From positions 1,480,328-1,544,327 of the forward strand of contig NW_022985168.1 in NCBI RefSeq assembly GCF_010093535.1: DNA of 64,000 nucleotides. Reading direction: 5' to 3'. Below the pieces are notes generated by a model. It was not told the DNA's origin. It saw nothing but the letters and a program-made list of their open reading frames with translations, and did not search any database. Positions 1 to 13,166 of this stretch are shown here, piece after piece. Origin of the DNA: Lindgomyces ingoldianus. Lineage: Eukaryota; Ascomycota; Dothideomycetes; Pleosporales; Lindgomycetaceae. The position numbers and the translations under genes were made by a program. How positions within the stretch are numbered: the first letter of the stretch is position 1; each line of letters opens with the position of its first letter.

Positions 1-1517
1 CCCAGCCCTAGCTTGCTCACTCTTCTCGCCTTTCCCTCAGCACAGCAGCCTAAGAAAAAAAATCCCCGCAGCTGTCGCAAAAAGATGCGACTGATGTCCA
101 GACAAACACCGCAGATCCGGATGCCGATCCTAGGAAGTAATCAACGCCGATCCCACCCGAAATGAGAAAATCATTTCTCTCTACCGAATGTAAATCCAGC
201 GGCTGGCAGGCATTAGCAAGATTTGCGCCAGTATCTAGACTGGATTAGACCACACGCGCAGAGAAGGGTGCTCTCGAGCAGGGTAGGGGAGAGACATTGT
301 GGACTCCGCTTGAGGGAGTCCGAAGCAGTTCAGTCCACCCTCCGACTCGCTGCTCACGTGCACTGGAAAGCTAGCCAGCCTTAGACCTTTCGTACAAATA
401 CTATACATCCCGGATCTACACGCACACTAAAGTCCACCAGACATCCCTCCAACTATACATTTCCGGCCAAGATCCAGGCCAAGTCATGACCAGCCAGGCC
501 AAGCGAGCCGCTCCGGTGCTCCTGAGAAGCCTAAGGGTTTGAAGAAGAACGTACTCCACACTATCATGTCATGCGACATCCCCAGACGTCTAAGGCGGGA
601 ATGTAGGCTTCTAAGGCTAAGTAAGCGGTAAGGCGGAGATATATCGCAAGGAGATGCTAGATATGCGTATGCCAGATGATGGATGACTGGATCTTTCTTC
701 TACTTCTTCTGCTTCTTCTGCTGCCGCCGCCGCTGCTGTGTGAGTCGAGCTAAAGACGCAATGCAGCAGCAGGAGGGACGCGCTTCTGTGCAACGTGTGC
801 TCACACGATGCTGCGGCTAAGCGTGAGAATGGGAACAGAGTTCGGAAATATGGGAGCATGACTTGAAAGCGAAGAATCAGGTGCGATGTGGAGAGTGAGC
901 GAGCGTGGGACGACATTATCGTGGGGTAGGCAGGCAGGCAGGCAGCAGTATTTCGAGCGTGGGAGCTGGAGCTGGAGCTGAATAACTCCGGGAGTCTGAA
1001 ATAGGACACTGCGTGTGGCATTACACCGGTCTCGTAAGTGGCGCATAGTTGAGTGGTCGAGTTGGCAGCTCTGCTCGGGACGAAGATGTCGCGGAAAAAG
1101 CAACCTTTTGATCCCCAAAACCTAAAAACCCACATAAATCACCGCGGGAAAGACAGATCAGTGGTTCATCTATCTTTTTTTTGCGTGCTCCAAATTGCTT
1201 CTTATCAGTCTGTCTGTTCCGTGGGATGTGGGTTGGCCCGCGGCTGAAGAGCGCCATACAAAATTATCGATGGAGTCGCCCAATACCAACCTGCAGATAC
1301 ATTCAGGCAGGAATCTCCCGTTCCTCCAGGCCATGTATTTGCATTACCGAGCGCAGCTTCGCAGCGACTCGTTCACTGGTGCGCGCAACGGCGTACAGCA
1401 CAGAAATCATGCTTAAAAGAAGAGGCCCATCCAATTGCAAACAACAATTTCCTGTACCGAGCTCAGATGACCATTTTCCCTCCGTTCGTCGCCCTGTCGC
1501 CCCAATAACACCATCGC
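1..1517. other. Intergenic region downstream of urc1, no gene supported
   Basis: I see no convincing gene here. The region holds a trinucleotide-rich stretch (CTT/CTG/CCG type) near 694-738, a short AGGC tandem run near 928-946 and three GGAGCT units near 961-980. The open frames over 617-1135 are low-complexity translations of these tracts, rich in Ala, Glu and Ser, and show no domain. The right part contains the 3' flank of urc1, which ends at 1518. Confidence 0.6.
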
Positions 1518-3672
1518 TCAATGCTATGATTGGAGTCAGCATTTCTTGAATCGCGCGAATAAAATCTGAGATAAGGGGCAGAGGTGGATGGCGTACGTCA
1601 ATGTCCTCCCAGCCACGGCCTTTCACGTTCGATAGCTCCTCCATCGTCGGCACGTAGCCTGTCGTAACTGCGAGAATTTTCATCCGTCAGCGGTCTTAAG
1701 ACACTCCATGCACGCCATAGAACTAGCTGTTAGGATGGGGTTGGTTGGCCCGCTGGAAGGTTAGGCTTCTGCAGTCGCAGAGAAAGACCACAACAGGAAT
1801 GCTGATGCTGATCCTTCGGGGAGCAGAAAGAATGAATTAGTGGGATGACTGATGGCGGACTTACAGTAGCCGGCATGGATTTTGGCGTCGATCTCGACGC
1901 GGCTATCCTCCGGAATCATCTCTTCTGGAATCGGGACGCGTTCGTGGATCGGGATACCTTGCTCGACGATCGCGTCATGCTTCATGCTGCAACCCCCGTC
2001 AGTATGGGGATGGGTACAGTACGTCTAGGGTACAAAGGTAGGCGAGAAGCGGGGAAGAACAAACTGCTGCCAGCAGTGGATAATAGTAATTGCAGAGACG
2101 AGACTTACTTAGACATAGAGAGCATCCGGTCAATCTTGGTAATACCTAGCCAATGAAGAATCTGCGGTGGTGTGATGGTCAGTAATAGTTCGACAGGTAT
2201 AAGATACAGGCGATTTCCAACACCCAATCCACCGTCCATACGGATGTGGGACAGATAGACTTACATCCGGCATTAGGGCTTGGAATCGCATGTCCTTGAC
2301 TCCAGCAATATTCTCCGTGCGTTTGAAATACTCGCTGGCCCTGTCATCCCCTCTCTTCCTTGCATTGTATACGAGGTATTTAGTCACCTCACCCAGGGCT
2401 CGGCCTTCTTTGCGGAAATAGATGACGACGCCGCTGCCGCCTTTCTGGGCTTCCTTGACGGCCTCCTCGACGCCGAAAATGAGGTATGGTCGGCAGGTGC
2501 AGATATCAGATCCGAACACGTCGCTGCCGTTACACTCATCGTGAACGCGGAGGGCAAGGCGGACATTCGGATCAGCCATCTTTGCCGGATCACCGAAGAT
2601 GTAGACAGTAAGACCACCAATTGGGGGTAGGAATAGTTTGATATCGTGACGGGTGATGAGTTCTGGATACGAGCCTCCGGTCTCTTCGAAAAGCGATCGA
2701 CGGAGAGTGCCCTCATCTAAATCAATATCAGTTTATCCTTGCGCCAAACTTTCAACCCTTGGACCACTTACCAATACCAAACCTCTCAGCCACTCCAGGT
2801 AAGTACCATACGGGTTCCACGGCGACTTTCGTCACAGCAAGCTCTCCAGTCTCGTTCACGCAAATCTTGCCATCTGGTACGAGTCGGCCCTTTTGCACGC
2901 TGGTCTCCAACTCGGGAAGTTTCATGTGCGCTCGGGTGACGGCAATAGTTGGCCTGATTTCGATATCTTCTTTCTGTATTGTGTCCTTGAATAGCCAGGG
3001 AGCAAGATGGCCCAACGGATCCATAGCCACAATCTTCTTCTTGTCGCTCCATTGCGGGAATGGCCCGATGTTGGCTGCAGGTTCGGTGTTAGTGAAGTCT
3101 GGCTTGTGGTCGACATCGAGGTTCTTGCTAGCTACGGCAAGAGCATGGTAGATGGAATATGAGCCCCCATGAGCACCAATAGCTAAGATATGTCAGTGAC
3201 GTTACAAAACACATATATCTATTAAATACTTACCATTACGCCGACGGATCGTACTAGGATGCCTCGACACCACAACTGGACCTCTCACGTTCGGATCCAT
3301 ATGACCCCAATCCATAGGCAAAGGGTCAACACCAGCTTGGCCAGGGTACGAGGTCAAAATGATCTTTGATATCTTTGCAGAGCTCGACCGACGAGGAGAA
3401 GTTTCAACATTGGCTGGCGGTTGATCATACTGTTGACTAACAGCTTCTACGGTCTTCTCAGACTCCACTTCCTTCACCTTCCCCGTGGGTGAGACGCCAT
3501 TAGAACCTCCGCCCGCGGCTCCATCCTTTAACTGTTTGACTCCCGCCAACATGTTTACACGCCCGTTGATAGTGTCAACGGCAGATACAAGCTGGGTGTG
3601 GTCCTTCTGCAGCGTCCTCATCCCCTCCAGGATCTCTTTGAGAAGAGCATCACTTGAGCTTTCAGTAGACAT
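1518..3672 (-). CDS. urc1: Urc1/Urg1, GTP cyclohydrolase II-like uracil catabolism protein
   Basis: The model has seven exons: 3234-3672, 2772-3182, 2265-2716, 2109-2161, 1865-1986, 1597-1667 and 1518-1523. They encode 517 aa and the frame is kept throughout. The core matches GTP cyclohydrolase II. It has the zinc ligands Cys345, Cys356 and Cys358 in a DEC-x10-CTC pattern, the YFRKEGR segment, and a C-terminal LGI..IDRMLSMSN region. The polar N-terminal extension of about 160 residues and the short WEDIDH end are what I expect of fungal Urc1 (S. pombe urg1, uracil-regulated), not of riboflavin-pathway Rib1. Known role: the URC route that releases nitrogen from uracil; its exact chemistry is not settled. 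A uracil phosphoribosyltransferase gene lies 1.4 kb away, which supports this role. Oddities: intron 5 is long (197 nt) and the last exon is only 6 nt (CAT TGA). Without that last splice the frame would read on with non-conserved sequence. Confidence 0.9.
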
Positions 3673-4238
3673 GGATTGTTTGCAAAGCTTTCAAGCAAAT
3701 GACAAAGAAACAACCCCGAAGCAATACGAATGCGTGAGATCTAAGGTGATTGCTCCGCCAGATTCCGCCACGAATGCAAGACAAAGCGCCGCTGGATGTC
3801 GATATGGATGAAAGTGGAGAAGCGCAATGATATGAGGTAAATGTGAAGGAGACAATGTAGGGGGAATTGCTGACGGCTGCTTGATTTATATGTGGGTGCA
3901 GGGGCCAGAAAACAGGTGAATAGAGGGGTTGAAGGTTAGAAGAGGGAAGGGGAACGACGGGCGGTGGAGAGTGATGGCTGACCTTGGGCGTGCCGATCGT
4001 TGATTGGTGCCGCTTATCGACGCTTTGGGCAGCTGCCAGGGCGGTGTGAAATCTTGGCATCGGAGCTCCCCATAGGTTCACTTGCATTCGCGTGTGTGCA
4101 GCTCCAGAACTTCAAAACCCATCGCATCAAGACTCGCATCGTCGTAAACCCACAACCCACCCAACTCTTCGCAAGCTCTTCACACTGCACTAGCGCATTC
4201 AAATCCCCGACCGTTGCAACTGTTTGTGCGCCATCAAT
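3673..4238. promoter_or_regulatory. Divergent promoter region urc1/elf1
   Basis: This 566-bp interval lies between the start codons of urc1 (-) and elf1 (+), so it should hold both promoters. An inverted CCAAT box (ATTGG) lies at about 4003-4007. I see no other recognisable operator. The small open frames across the interval have no domain content. Confidence 0.5.
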
Positions 4239-4793
4239 ATGGTTATTTTGTCCCGCTTCCCCCCGCTCTGGCCTACAGCCTGACGATATCTAGGGGAAAC
4301 GCAAGAAGTCTTCGAAGAAAGCACCCGGGCCCAAGAGGGTAATTACCCCACCCATCCTTCCTGCACCGACAAATCTGATATATTTGGCAGAAGGAGAAGC
4401 TTCCCACGACGTTCCAGTGCCTGTTCTGCAATCACGAGAACTCTGTCTCAGTCACAATCGACAAGAAGTCCGGCGTCGGCAACCTACATTGCAAGGTGTG
4501 CGGTCAAACGTTCCAAACAAACATTAACTGTACGTGGCGAACTCGAAGTGGCCAAAGGAGGAGCTGATGCTGAGGTAGACCTTTCTGCGCCCGTTGATGT
4601 CTACGCCGACTGGATCGATGCCTGCGACGCCGTTGCGAAGGAAGCTTCGGGCGGCGCGACCGGAAAATCTTTGAACCGCGCCGGAGCACTCCCTCGGCGC
4701 AATGCTGCAGCGGAAGAAGGCGAAGGTCAGGGGGATGACTTTATTGTCGATGATGAGCTGGACGCCGAGGGCGAGTACGCGGACGACGAGTGA
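4239..4793 (+). CDS. elf1: Transcription elongation factor 1 homolog (Elf1)
   Basis: Four exons (4239-4241, 4294-4338, 4391-4529, 4579-4793) encode 133 aa. The first coding exon is the ATG alone; the next one supplies the basic start GKRKKSSKK. The zinc ribbon follows, with FQCLFCNH and LHCKVCG giving two CxxC pairs, then the family segment [17 protein letters not shown]. The C-terminus is acidic ([14 protein letters not shown]), as in fungal Elf1. Elf1 is a small nuclear factor that travels with RNA polymerase II and helps it pass nucleosomes. The gene sits between urc1 and the uracil phosphoribosyltransferase and probably has no functional link to them. Introns 1-3 are 52, 52 and 49 nt. Introns 1 and 2 have weak donors (GTTATT and GTAATT). 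Confidence 0.95.
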
Positions 4794-5110
4794 TTTATTC
4801 ATGGACTATTGGTGTGTTCCGACTATCTTCATGCATATAGGGTCACGTTCAGGCAGGCAGTACTTTGGCGTTTTGGGAAATACCAGGGTCTATCGGAGAT
4901 TCACCACGTTTGTCAGAAATATTGCAATCGAACAGGACTAAAGTCCTTCATTTCATTGTTATGCCGACTGCACTGGCAGCGACTTCCCCACACCGAATTC
5001 CAAGATATCTATCTGGTATTTACTCATTCAACTTATGTCTTTAGGCTTTGACATAAATGGCCAACATCCATACATCCGGGAATCGAGATGTCCCTCGGCC
5101 CTAGATCGCT
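4794..5110. other. Convergent 3' region between elf1 and urc6
   Basis: This is a 317-bp spacer between two converging stop codons and probably holds both 3' UTRs. I see no gene and no strong hairpin. Confidence 0.5.
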
Positions 5111-6000
<890 letters not shown>

Positions 6001-6519
6001 ATTGGCGAGGTTATGGATCTTGTGAATAGAGGGGAGCTCTGTGGGGGCTTAGAGCGCTTTTATATAGAGACAAGGAGCCAATCGTACACAGCTGAGGCCA
6101 AAACCCAAGTATGGACATAAACACAGCGACCGCCCGGTGAAACTTTTAGGAAGGAGGTGAAGGACAGTGCACAAGGGCGTTCCAGGCCAGACTCGTGATC
6201 ATCGGGGAACTCCATCACTACCAGAAGAAGACGCCTTTCCACATTTGGCGATAACGTGGGCTTGGCAAAGGAGCATTGCGCCCAGCCACAGTAGCAGGTT
6301 CGTCATTGCTTGATGCAGCCGCCCGCCAAAACACCGAAACATAAACACTCCCCTCTCACATCCCATGCGCCCGTGTTCACCACGTCAGCTAATCTCGATC
6401 GCTCTTCCTCGGATAGTTTCTGTGCTCTTCGCCTCTCGCCCACACCTCCCGTCTATTGTGCATAAGATGCGCGTCTGAGCCATTTCCCCGATACCTTCTC
6501 ACAAACCTTCGGGTTCCTC
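6001..6519. promoter_or_regulatory. Divergent promoter region urc6/wapl
   Basis: A 519-bp interval between divergent start codons. It presumably carries both promoters and 5' UTRs. Pyrimidine-rich stretches near 6340-6450 are typical of fungal core promoters. No specific site is claimed. Confidence 0.45.
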
Positions 6520-9500
6520 ATGGCCACGGCCATGTCTTCCGCCTTCACTGCTGCCCACCGCCGGAAGCGAATCGCGACATACGGGAAGGCGTCGCGGTCA
6601 ACGACAAACTTTACCTGGAACGAAGACGCGCCTTCGCCGGACAGGCCCCGAAAGCAAGCGGGGGCGTTGCAGAGTGTGTTGAGGAGGCCCGGAGCAACAT
6701 CTGGCTCTGATAGCACTGTTGGTAACAGTCGTGCAAACCCGTCGAGATCACTTGCGACTCGCGACGTCTTCGATGTACCCTCCGAAGACGAGCTCGCCCC
6801 TCTACTGTCACCTGTCCCCACAAAGATTTACCCAGCGAAAACATCTCCGAAGCAGGTCGCGCCCATGGACGATTTCGATGTTCCATCCTCTGGTAATGAA
6901 GCGCCCTTGCCTAGGCGACGGATAGGGAAGACACCACAGCCAACACACAAACATGACGCTCCCCGCCGTCTGGTGCCTCCGCTGAAGAAGCTGACAAAGA
7001 CCGACCGTTCAGATATGCCTTCGTCAGATGATCCACTGGCTGCTCCTCCCCGGCAGCGAGCAAAAACTCCTCTGTCTTTGCGCAAACCCGATAAAAACAG
7101 TCAGTTGCAGCAACAGACAGAAAGATGTCCCGTGGTGAGACCTAAGGCTGTGTCGCGAGCAACTACTCCAGTCCCGACGGCGTCCACCGTAGAGCGGAAA
7201 AACAAGAGTGCATCAACTATTCCTGCCAAGAATCCTGCGGTGAAGCCTACCTTAGATGTGGACATATTCGATGTTCCTTCATCTGACGGGGAAACGGCCC
7301 AGAGAACATCGAGGAGGCCTCGGCCGGCACCATTGCCCCGAGCAAAGACTCCAACAGTGTCACGACCCCCTGGCCCTCGGCGTTCACCCGCTGCATCTAT
7401 CGAGTCTGATGACTCCAATGCTTCTAAGAAGCGAAAGTGGCGAGGCTCGAGCCAGATCTCACTTACGGCCAATGTCACAGAATTGGCGGGTAGGAAGGAA
7501 GAAGAGTCTGTCGTACCTCAACGGAGCAAAAAATATCGAAAGAAGGAAGATAGTGTTTCGCCTAAGCATGATTCTGAGGTCCACACGCAGCCCCCGAAGC
7601 AGATACCCACTACCGCCACAGAGCCTACCATTAATAAGCCCAAGCGGACAAGGGTACGGACAGTTCCAGTTCAGGCAAGAGCTCCTATTTCTAAAGGCCA
7701 ATCTTCCCCCGCAAAGTTGCATGGAATGCTCGCAATGCGATCGGTGCCGCAGCGACCACCCGCACCCAAACTACCTGAACTTTCCATCATCGAGGATGTA
7801 ACCATGTACGACATCCATGATCCTGCCACTCCTCCTCGCAAGGCGTTGAAGAGCTCAATAGCTGGGTCGGTGACGCCTCGCCAAAGAGAGATATTTGGCA
7901 ACTTGCTGGGAGATTCTTCGGAAAACACTACTCCAGGCATGCCGAGTATTGCAAGACTGCAATTGACGGTCAGAAAACCAAGAGACACCCTAGCTTCATT
8001 GGCAAGATCTTCATCAGATATCCCTCAAACTGCTCACTCGCGGAAGCCCAGGCTTATCGACACGCTCATGCAAGCTCAATCTGAGTCGGATGAAGAGGGA
8101 GAAGAAGAAGAGGAGGGGGGGGGAGAGGCGGAGGCGGAGGAAGATGAAGATAGTGAGAGTGACGAAGACATTGAGCAAGATATTACCAAAATTCCGATTG
8201 GTTCACGCTCCCTTCATAAGACGACTTACAGAACCGCAACTTCATCTCTTCCTGCAGCTGATGATGCGGAGATGGATGATGAACTACCAACGAACTCGCA
8301 AACCTCACAAGGTGCACTTCACCTGAATACTGGACCCAAAGTTACATACGCTAAACAACGGAGTTATCTAGAGGAATCGAACCTAGAGGATGGCCTACTT
8401 CTGGCCATGGATTTCGATGACATCCCTGGGCTCGGTGGATCCAGCTCCAACAAGGCTTCGAACAACTTTTCTGACGAGGAGGAAGAACCCACAAGCCAAG
8501 TCCGCGGCATCCACGAGTTGCGGAGAAGAGGTCAGAATGAACAATTTATGCTTGAAGCCCAAACTTCTATCGACGAAATTGCGGGCAAGGCCGGCTTAGG
8601 AGCTTCTGCGCGGCGTAGCGTGATGTTGGAGTTTTGTACCCAGCTCGCTGATGAGAAATTTGTCGATCAACTTCTCAACTCTGCCCTCGACCATCAATTC
8701 TTTAGCAGCCTTGCCTCGAAAGGAGATGTTATATTCGACTTCGCTGCCATCGTGGCCACAGCCTTCATCTTGAAGACTGGACCGGGATTCACAATCCTAG
8801 ATAAGATTCATGGATCGGACATCATGGCAACATTGACCAAACTCCTAGACTTGGGTACTGATATCGGCAGGATTGCCAAAGAACGGAAGACGAATCTATC
8901 CCGTGTTGGACAAGAATCTGTAGCCGGGTTTCGAAAGCTCGTACAGGACTCCTCAATCTGGCTGTTCGAGAAGCCAGAAAAGGTCACACCGCAGATTGTA
9001 GCCATGAAAACTTTGGATCTGCTCATCCTCAACCTGCGCCAAGCTGGTAGCACAGAAGCGCTCCTGAGTGAGAATACCCTCAGCAAACTTCTAGACATCA
9101 CGGGCAGTCCCTGCGATCGCTTGAAAAATGGAACCGGTTCTCTGCAAGACCTCACAACCTTAAATCTTGCATTTTCGATCTTGGAGGCGGTGTCAATGTC
9201 TAAAGAAAAGCAAACCACGTGGTCGAATAAGCACTTACGCCGCTTAGTGGAGATGATGCCTGCGTTGTTCGTCGCTGGTGGCGCCTCGCCGATTAGGCTT
9301 GCTATCCGCCTCTGCATGAACCTTACCAACAACAAACCCAAGGCTTGTGAGGCGTTCTCTGTGCCGGCGTTCGTACAACCTCTAGTTCGGTCTATTAGTC
9401 AAAGATTCACCTTACTGGCGGGTGAGCTTGAAGAAGAGCAGAGAACGGAGGTGTTGGAGGGCCTCATCCTTAGCTTGGGTGCCATGATTAATCTCGCGGA

Positions 9501-9940
9501 GTTCAGCGATCAGGCGAGGACGAGCGTGATCGCGGAAGAGGAGGGGCTGGTTGATGCGCTGGCGAAAATCTTCCTGGATGGATCGGAAAGAGCTGCTCAG
9601 GTATGTGCACACTCGTATGTTGTATATCGTTATGTTGTACTAATCTGTCTAGGCCGATTCTATGGAAGAGTCTCAATCCAACGTAGCAATTGGCTACCTC
9701 GCTGTTTTACTCGGAAATCTCTGTCTAAACGACTTTGTGCGCTACAAGGTTCGATCACGACTCCCTGGAAATAAGATCGACATGCTCGTTGATAAAGTCA
9801 GAGAATTCGTTCAATACAACGAGCGGGTCGATAATATGACCAAAGGCCAATTTGAAGGAGACGAGGGCAGAGAGACGTGGCAGAACTTCACCATGCGGCT
9901 GATGCTTGTAGCGGAGCGGTTGGAGCAAGCGGAGGCGTAA
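6520..9940 (+). CDS. WAPL-type cohesin release factor (Wpl1)
   Basis: Two exons (6520-9600, 9653-9940) encode 1122 aa. The N-terminus carries the short basic motif RRKRIATYGKASR typical of fungal WAPL proteins. A long disordered, Pro/Ser/Lys-rich region follows to about residue 510, with repeated FDVPS(S/E)D-like motifs near residues 85-255. An acidic Glu/Asp run (coded about 8085-8190) comes next. The helical WAPL domain starts near residue 640 with RGIHELRRRGQNEQFMLEA and continues to the end. WAPL opens the cohesin ring at the Smc3-kleisin gate and limits chromatin loop size in the nucleus. The intron at 9601-9652 removes an in-frame read-through, and exon 2 restores the conserved end LAVLLGNLCLN..., as expected for this domain. 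A second in-frame ATG at 6532 is an equally possible start. The assignment rests on the C-terminal half. Confidence 0.75.
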
Positions 9941-11154
9941 ACGTGGGTAGCTTATAGGGAGGAAGGTGTTGATTGTGCATCACCTGTGTCTCTGCGCCAT
10001 GTGTTACATTTTCTTTTGGAAAGAGACTACCCTTGGTAATTGCATTGGCTGCAGTGCGTTTGGCCGGTTGTTGGTGGATGAAGCACAAAGATACCCCTGG
10101 ATTCTGCAACTTTTGTTCTGGACTTTCAGATTTTCTGGCATGTGCATGGGTGGGAGGATAAATGATATACATAGTCTCCAGGCGCCTTTTAGGCTCTACA
10201 GTTGTTTATATTTTCCTTTTGTGGCCAGGCTAGGACAGAACATGCAGATAGGTACGGATCCGTACAAAGTAGGCAATTGGAGGCCCGGCAGAGTGTGGAC
10301 GATTTGCCACGCTGCCTAAATCAAGGTGCGTTTAGGGCTGAATACAGATGCGAGCCCAGAGACTCGGTCGCGGTGACGCGCATGGCTTGCATTTTGCCTT
10401 AAACAAGCCGTGATGAGCAGATTTCGAAACTAGCAGGCTTCTCGAAAATTGCTTGTTTGCCGGCGTGTTGACGGAAGCTGTCACAGCGTGTCCTGGTGGA
10501 ACACGATGGCTGCAAGCGTACTCATTCACGCCTCGAGTCGTGCCTACTTTCAGCGACGAGCATGTGCAACGCACTTTGCAGTCGGGTAAAGCTCGCGGGG
10601 AGTCGGGAAGGAGGCGACACCATCTTTTGGACCGACGACGCCTTGTTGTCTGTTGGTGTTTGGGTGCCAGCCAAATAATGGAGGGGGCTTGTGCACTGCA
10701 GTGAGAAGACGGTGTGAAGGGCCTCGGGCGAATGCAGAGTATTCTATTACTTGATGTCAATTCACCGCGAGCCCAACCAAGAAGTGTGAATATATAACTG
10801 GGGTCCGCCAGGATGACGGTATGACACGGTGCGGTTGAACTTTTTTTGGGGGGGGGATTACTTCGTCTCTCTCCTCTAGCTACGGATCCATACATCCTCA
10901 GTTTTCTAGTTTCTTTTGCACGAGGTGCTTCCGGGACGACACGACTCGACACGCCTTGAGTCGCAGCTGCAGCTTGACGGCGGAGCTACTGGACGCCGAC
11001 CGAGGGTAGCACTGGCGGAATCATAGCTCCATCGGTAGCAGGCGTAACTTTACTTAACGTAGGCATCAGCACCAAACATCTCACAACAACAACCTCCACT
11101 GTGGCCTCCCGCTCGGCCACCTCGAGATCTTCTCACCCGGCTAGCACCAGCAAG
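9941..11154. other. Intergenic region wapl to rheb, promoter of rheb
   Basis: No supported gene. A T7G10 homopolymer run lies at 10841-10857. The 206-codon open frame on the minus strand (10332-10952) is Arg/Ser/Pro-rich, lacks domain signal and is treated as chance. The last few hundred bases should hold the rheb promoter and 5' UTR. Confidence 0.5.
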
Positions 11155-12206
11155 ATGCCGGCGCCCAAGCAGAGGAAGATTGCAATCGTGGGGAGCAGGG
11201 CCGTTGGTGAGTTCACATGCGCGCGCAGCTTGGTGGAGCGCAACATTTCTGACGAGCAAGCCCTGCAGGCAAATCGAGCTTGACGGTGCAATTCGTCGAC
11301 GGCCATTTCGTCGAGAGCTACTATCCCACGATTGAGAATACATTCAGCAAAATCATCCGCTGCAAGGGCCAGGACTTTGCGACCGAGATTATCGATACTG
11401 CAGGCCAGGTATGTACTCATTTGCTGGGCTCGCACTCCATTTTCTCAGTCCACCCCACATCCATCTGCCCTCCCCAGCTGCAGGAGCAGCCACATACCCA
11501 TCCATCCATTCATCCACCCATCTATCCATCACTCGCCTGCCCCAGCACCTGCTCCCCACGCTGCATCCCTGTCTGTTCCTGAACATCCCGACAGACGAAT
11601 TGAGTGAATTTTTGTTTTCTCTCTTTCCTGCGTCTTGTTTTGTTTGCGCGCTTTTTTTTTTGGACGTTCAAGCTGAGGCTTCTGAGGACGGGGCGACTGA
11701 CAATTTCGCCTCTTCAAAGGATGAATACAGCATTCTCAACTCAAAGCACTTCATCGGCATCCATGGATACATGATTGTGTATTCGGTGGCGAGCAAGCAG
11801 AGCTTTGAGATGGCGAGGATTATTCGGGATAAGATTCTTAATCACCTTGTAAGTTACCCCCCTCCTCACTTCCTAAGCTAAGTGACTGTTTGGAGTTTGG
11901 GAGGGGTTGCTAAGGGGAGAGCGGGATGGAGATGGATTGGAGCTGACTGGGTTTGCTCCTGTGTAGGGCACCGAATGGGTTCCCCTCGTCATCGTCGGCA
12001 ACAAATCTGACCTCCGCCCTGAACAACGCCAGGTTCAACCTGAAGACGGCAAGGCGCTGGCTGAAGAGTTCAAATGTGCGTGGACGGAGGCGAGTGCGCA
12101 GTACAACGAGAATGTGCAAAAAGCGTTTGACCTCATGATCGCCGAGGTCGAGAAGAGCCAGAACCCAGGCGAACCAGCTGGCGGAAGCAAGTGCGTGGTG
12201 ATGTAA
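11155..12206 (+). CDS. rhbA: Rheb-family small GTPase (RhbA)
   Basis: Four exons (11155-11206, 11269-11408, 11720-11848, 11967-12206) encode 186 aa, the usual Rheb length. G1 is GSRAVGKSS, with Arg where Ras has Gly12, a Rheb hallmark. The effector loop is PTIENTF, G3 is DTAGQ, G4 is NKSD and G5 is TEASA. The C-terminus KCVVM is a CaaX box for farnesylation, so the protein should be membrane-bound. Rheb activates TORC1 and in fungi also affects arginine uptake and nitrogen responses. Exon 1 encodes only 17 residues and the P-loop is split by the first intron. Intron 2 (311 nt) is unusually long for this window and contains a CATC/CATCC-rich simple repeat near 11488-11530. Confidence 0.95.
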
Positions 12207-13166
12207 GCCCCAGGGCACATACCGTCCTCCGCGGACGGGTGGGAGAGATAGTGTACGGGGGCAGGATTTCCTGGGATACTGTGGGGAGGCTGGCCTACGC
12301 TTACAGCTTACAGCATTGCTTGTGCTCGGGCACGGCGAGGCCGCTGTGTGTGGGTGTGTGTGCGATTGATCTAGGGATAGATGGTGGGTGGGGTGGAAGT
12401 CTGAAACATTTCATCGGCTTGTGGTCTTTACATATGGCTGCCTCTATTGCGGCGTAATGGTGTTCTGGCGGAGGAGTAATGGGCGTCTTTTTCTTTCTGT
12501 CTGTGTATCTAGTATCTTGATTTCCTTGGATGTGGTAGTTTGATGGGAATTTGTCATCTGCATATATGACAGCCTTCATCTATCTCAAAGCCTCACGATT
12601 CGAGTGTTGGATAGTCAAGACAGGAAGAGAAAATCTGCTAAGAATGAACGAACTTGAGCTCCTCCCTTCACCTTTGATGTGAATATCGAGTAGCGTAAAC
12701 GCTAACTAGCCAGGTGCTCAATTGCTTTCCACACATACTGACGCTATAACAATGTAGAATATCCAAGCATATGTAAAATCCCGTCCGGAAAGCCCAGGTT
12801 AGGAAGCTCCAAAGCTTCGACCACAAAGCACAGTGATCCACACTTTTCGCCGGGCCTACCTCTTTCTTACTCAGATCGGCAGGTTCGATGGAATCGTTAC
12901 GACAAGGCTCGAATCATACTCCCCCGAGCTGTGATTTGCTTTTTTCGGTCCCCGGACCAAAAACTAAGAGAGCATGAGAGAGGGATTCGCGCACCGCCAC
13001 AGAAGATGAAGAGTGCCACAATATCTGCCCCGCCATACCCTCGCACAGACCATCGCGGTTCCTGACTCATGGCGCTGTTCTTTTCCAGTGAGCCTTTCGA
13101 ACATACAGGTCAGATAACTTCAACCCCCTCCAATTCCCTCACCTACACACTCTCCCGTCATACACC
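12207..13166. other. Intergenic region rheb to SerRS
   Basis: About 960 bp with no supported gene: the 3' flank of rheb, then the SerRS promoter. A perfect TGACTCA lies at 13063-13069 (separate entry). The short open frames have no domain content. Confidence 0.5.
13063..13069. promoter_or_regulatory. Candidate Gcn4/CpcA site upstream of SerRS
   Basis: A perfect TGACTCA lies about 98 bp before the SerRS start codon. Gcn4/CpcA controls many aminoacyl-tRNA synthetase and amino-acid genes under amino-acid starvation, so target and distance fit. In 64 kb about eight such 7-mers are expected by chance on both strands, so the sequence alone is weak evidence. Confidence 0.4.

Noticed and set aside
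617..1135. 172-codon minus-strand frame
   Set aside because: Low-complexity Ala/Glu/Ser runs from trinucleotide tracts; no domain and no splice support.
10332..10952. 206-codon minus-strand frame upstream of rheb
   Set aside because: Arg/Ser/Pro-rich composition without domain; lies in the expected rheb promoter.
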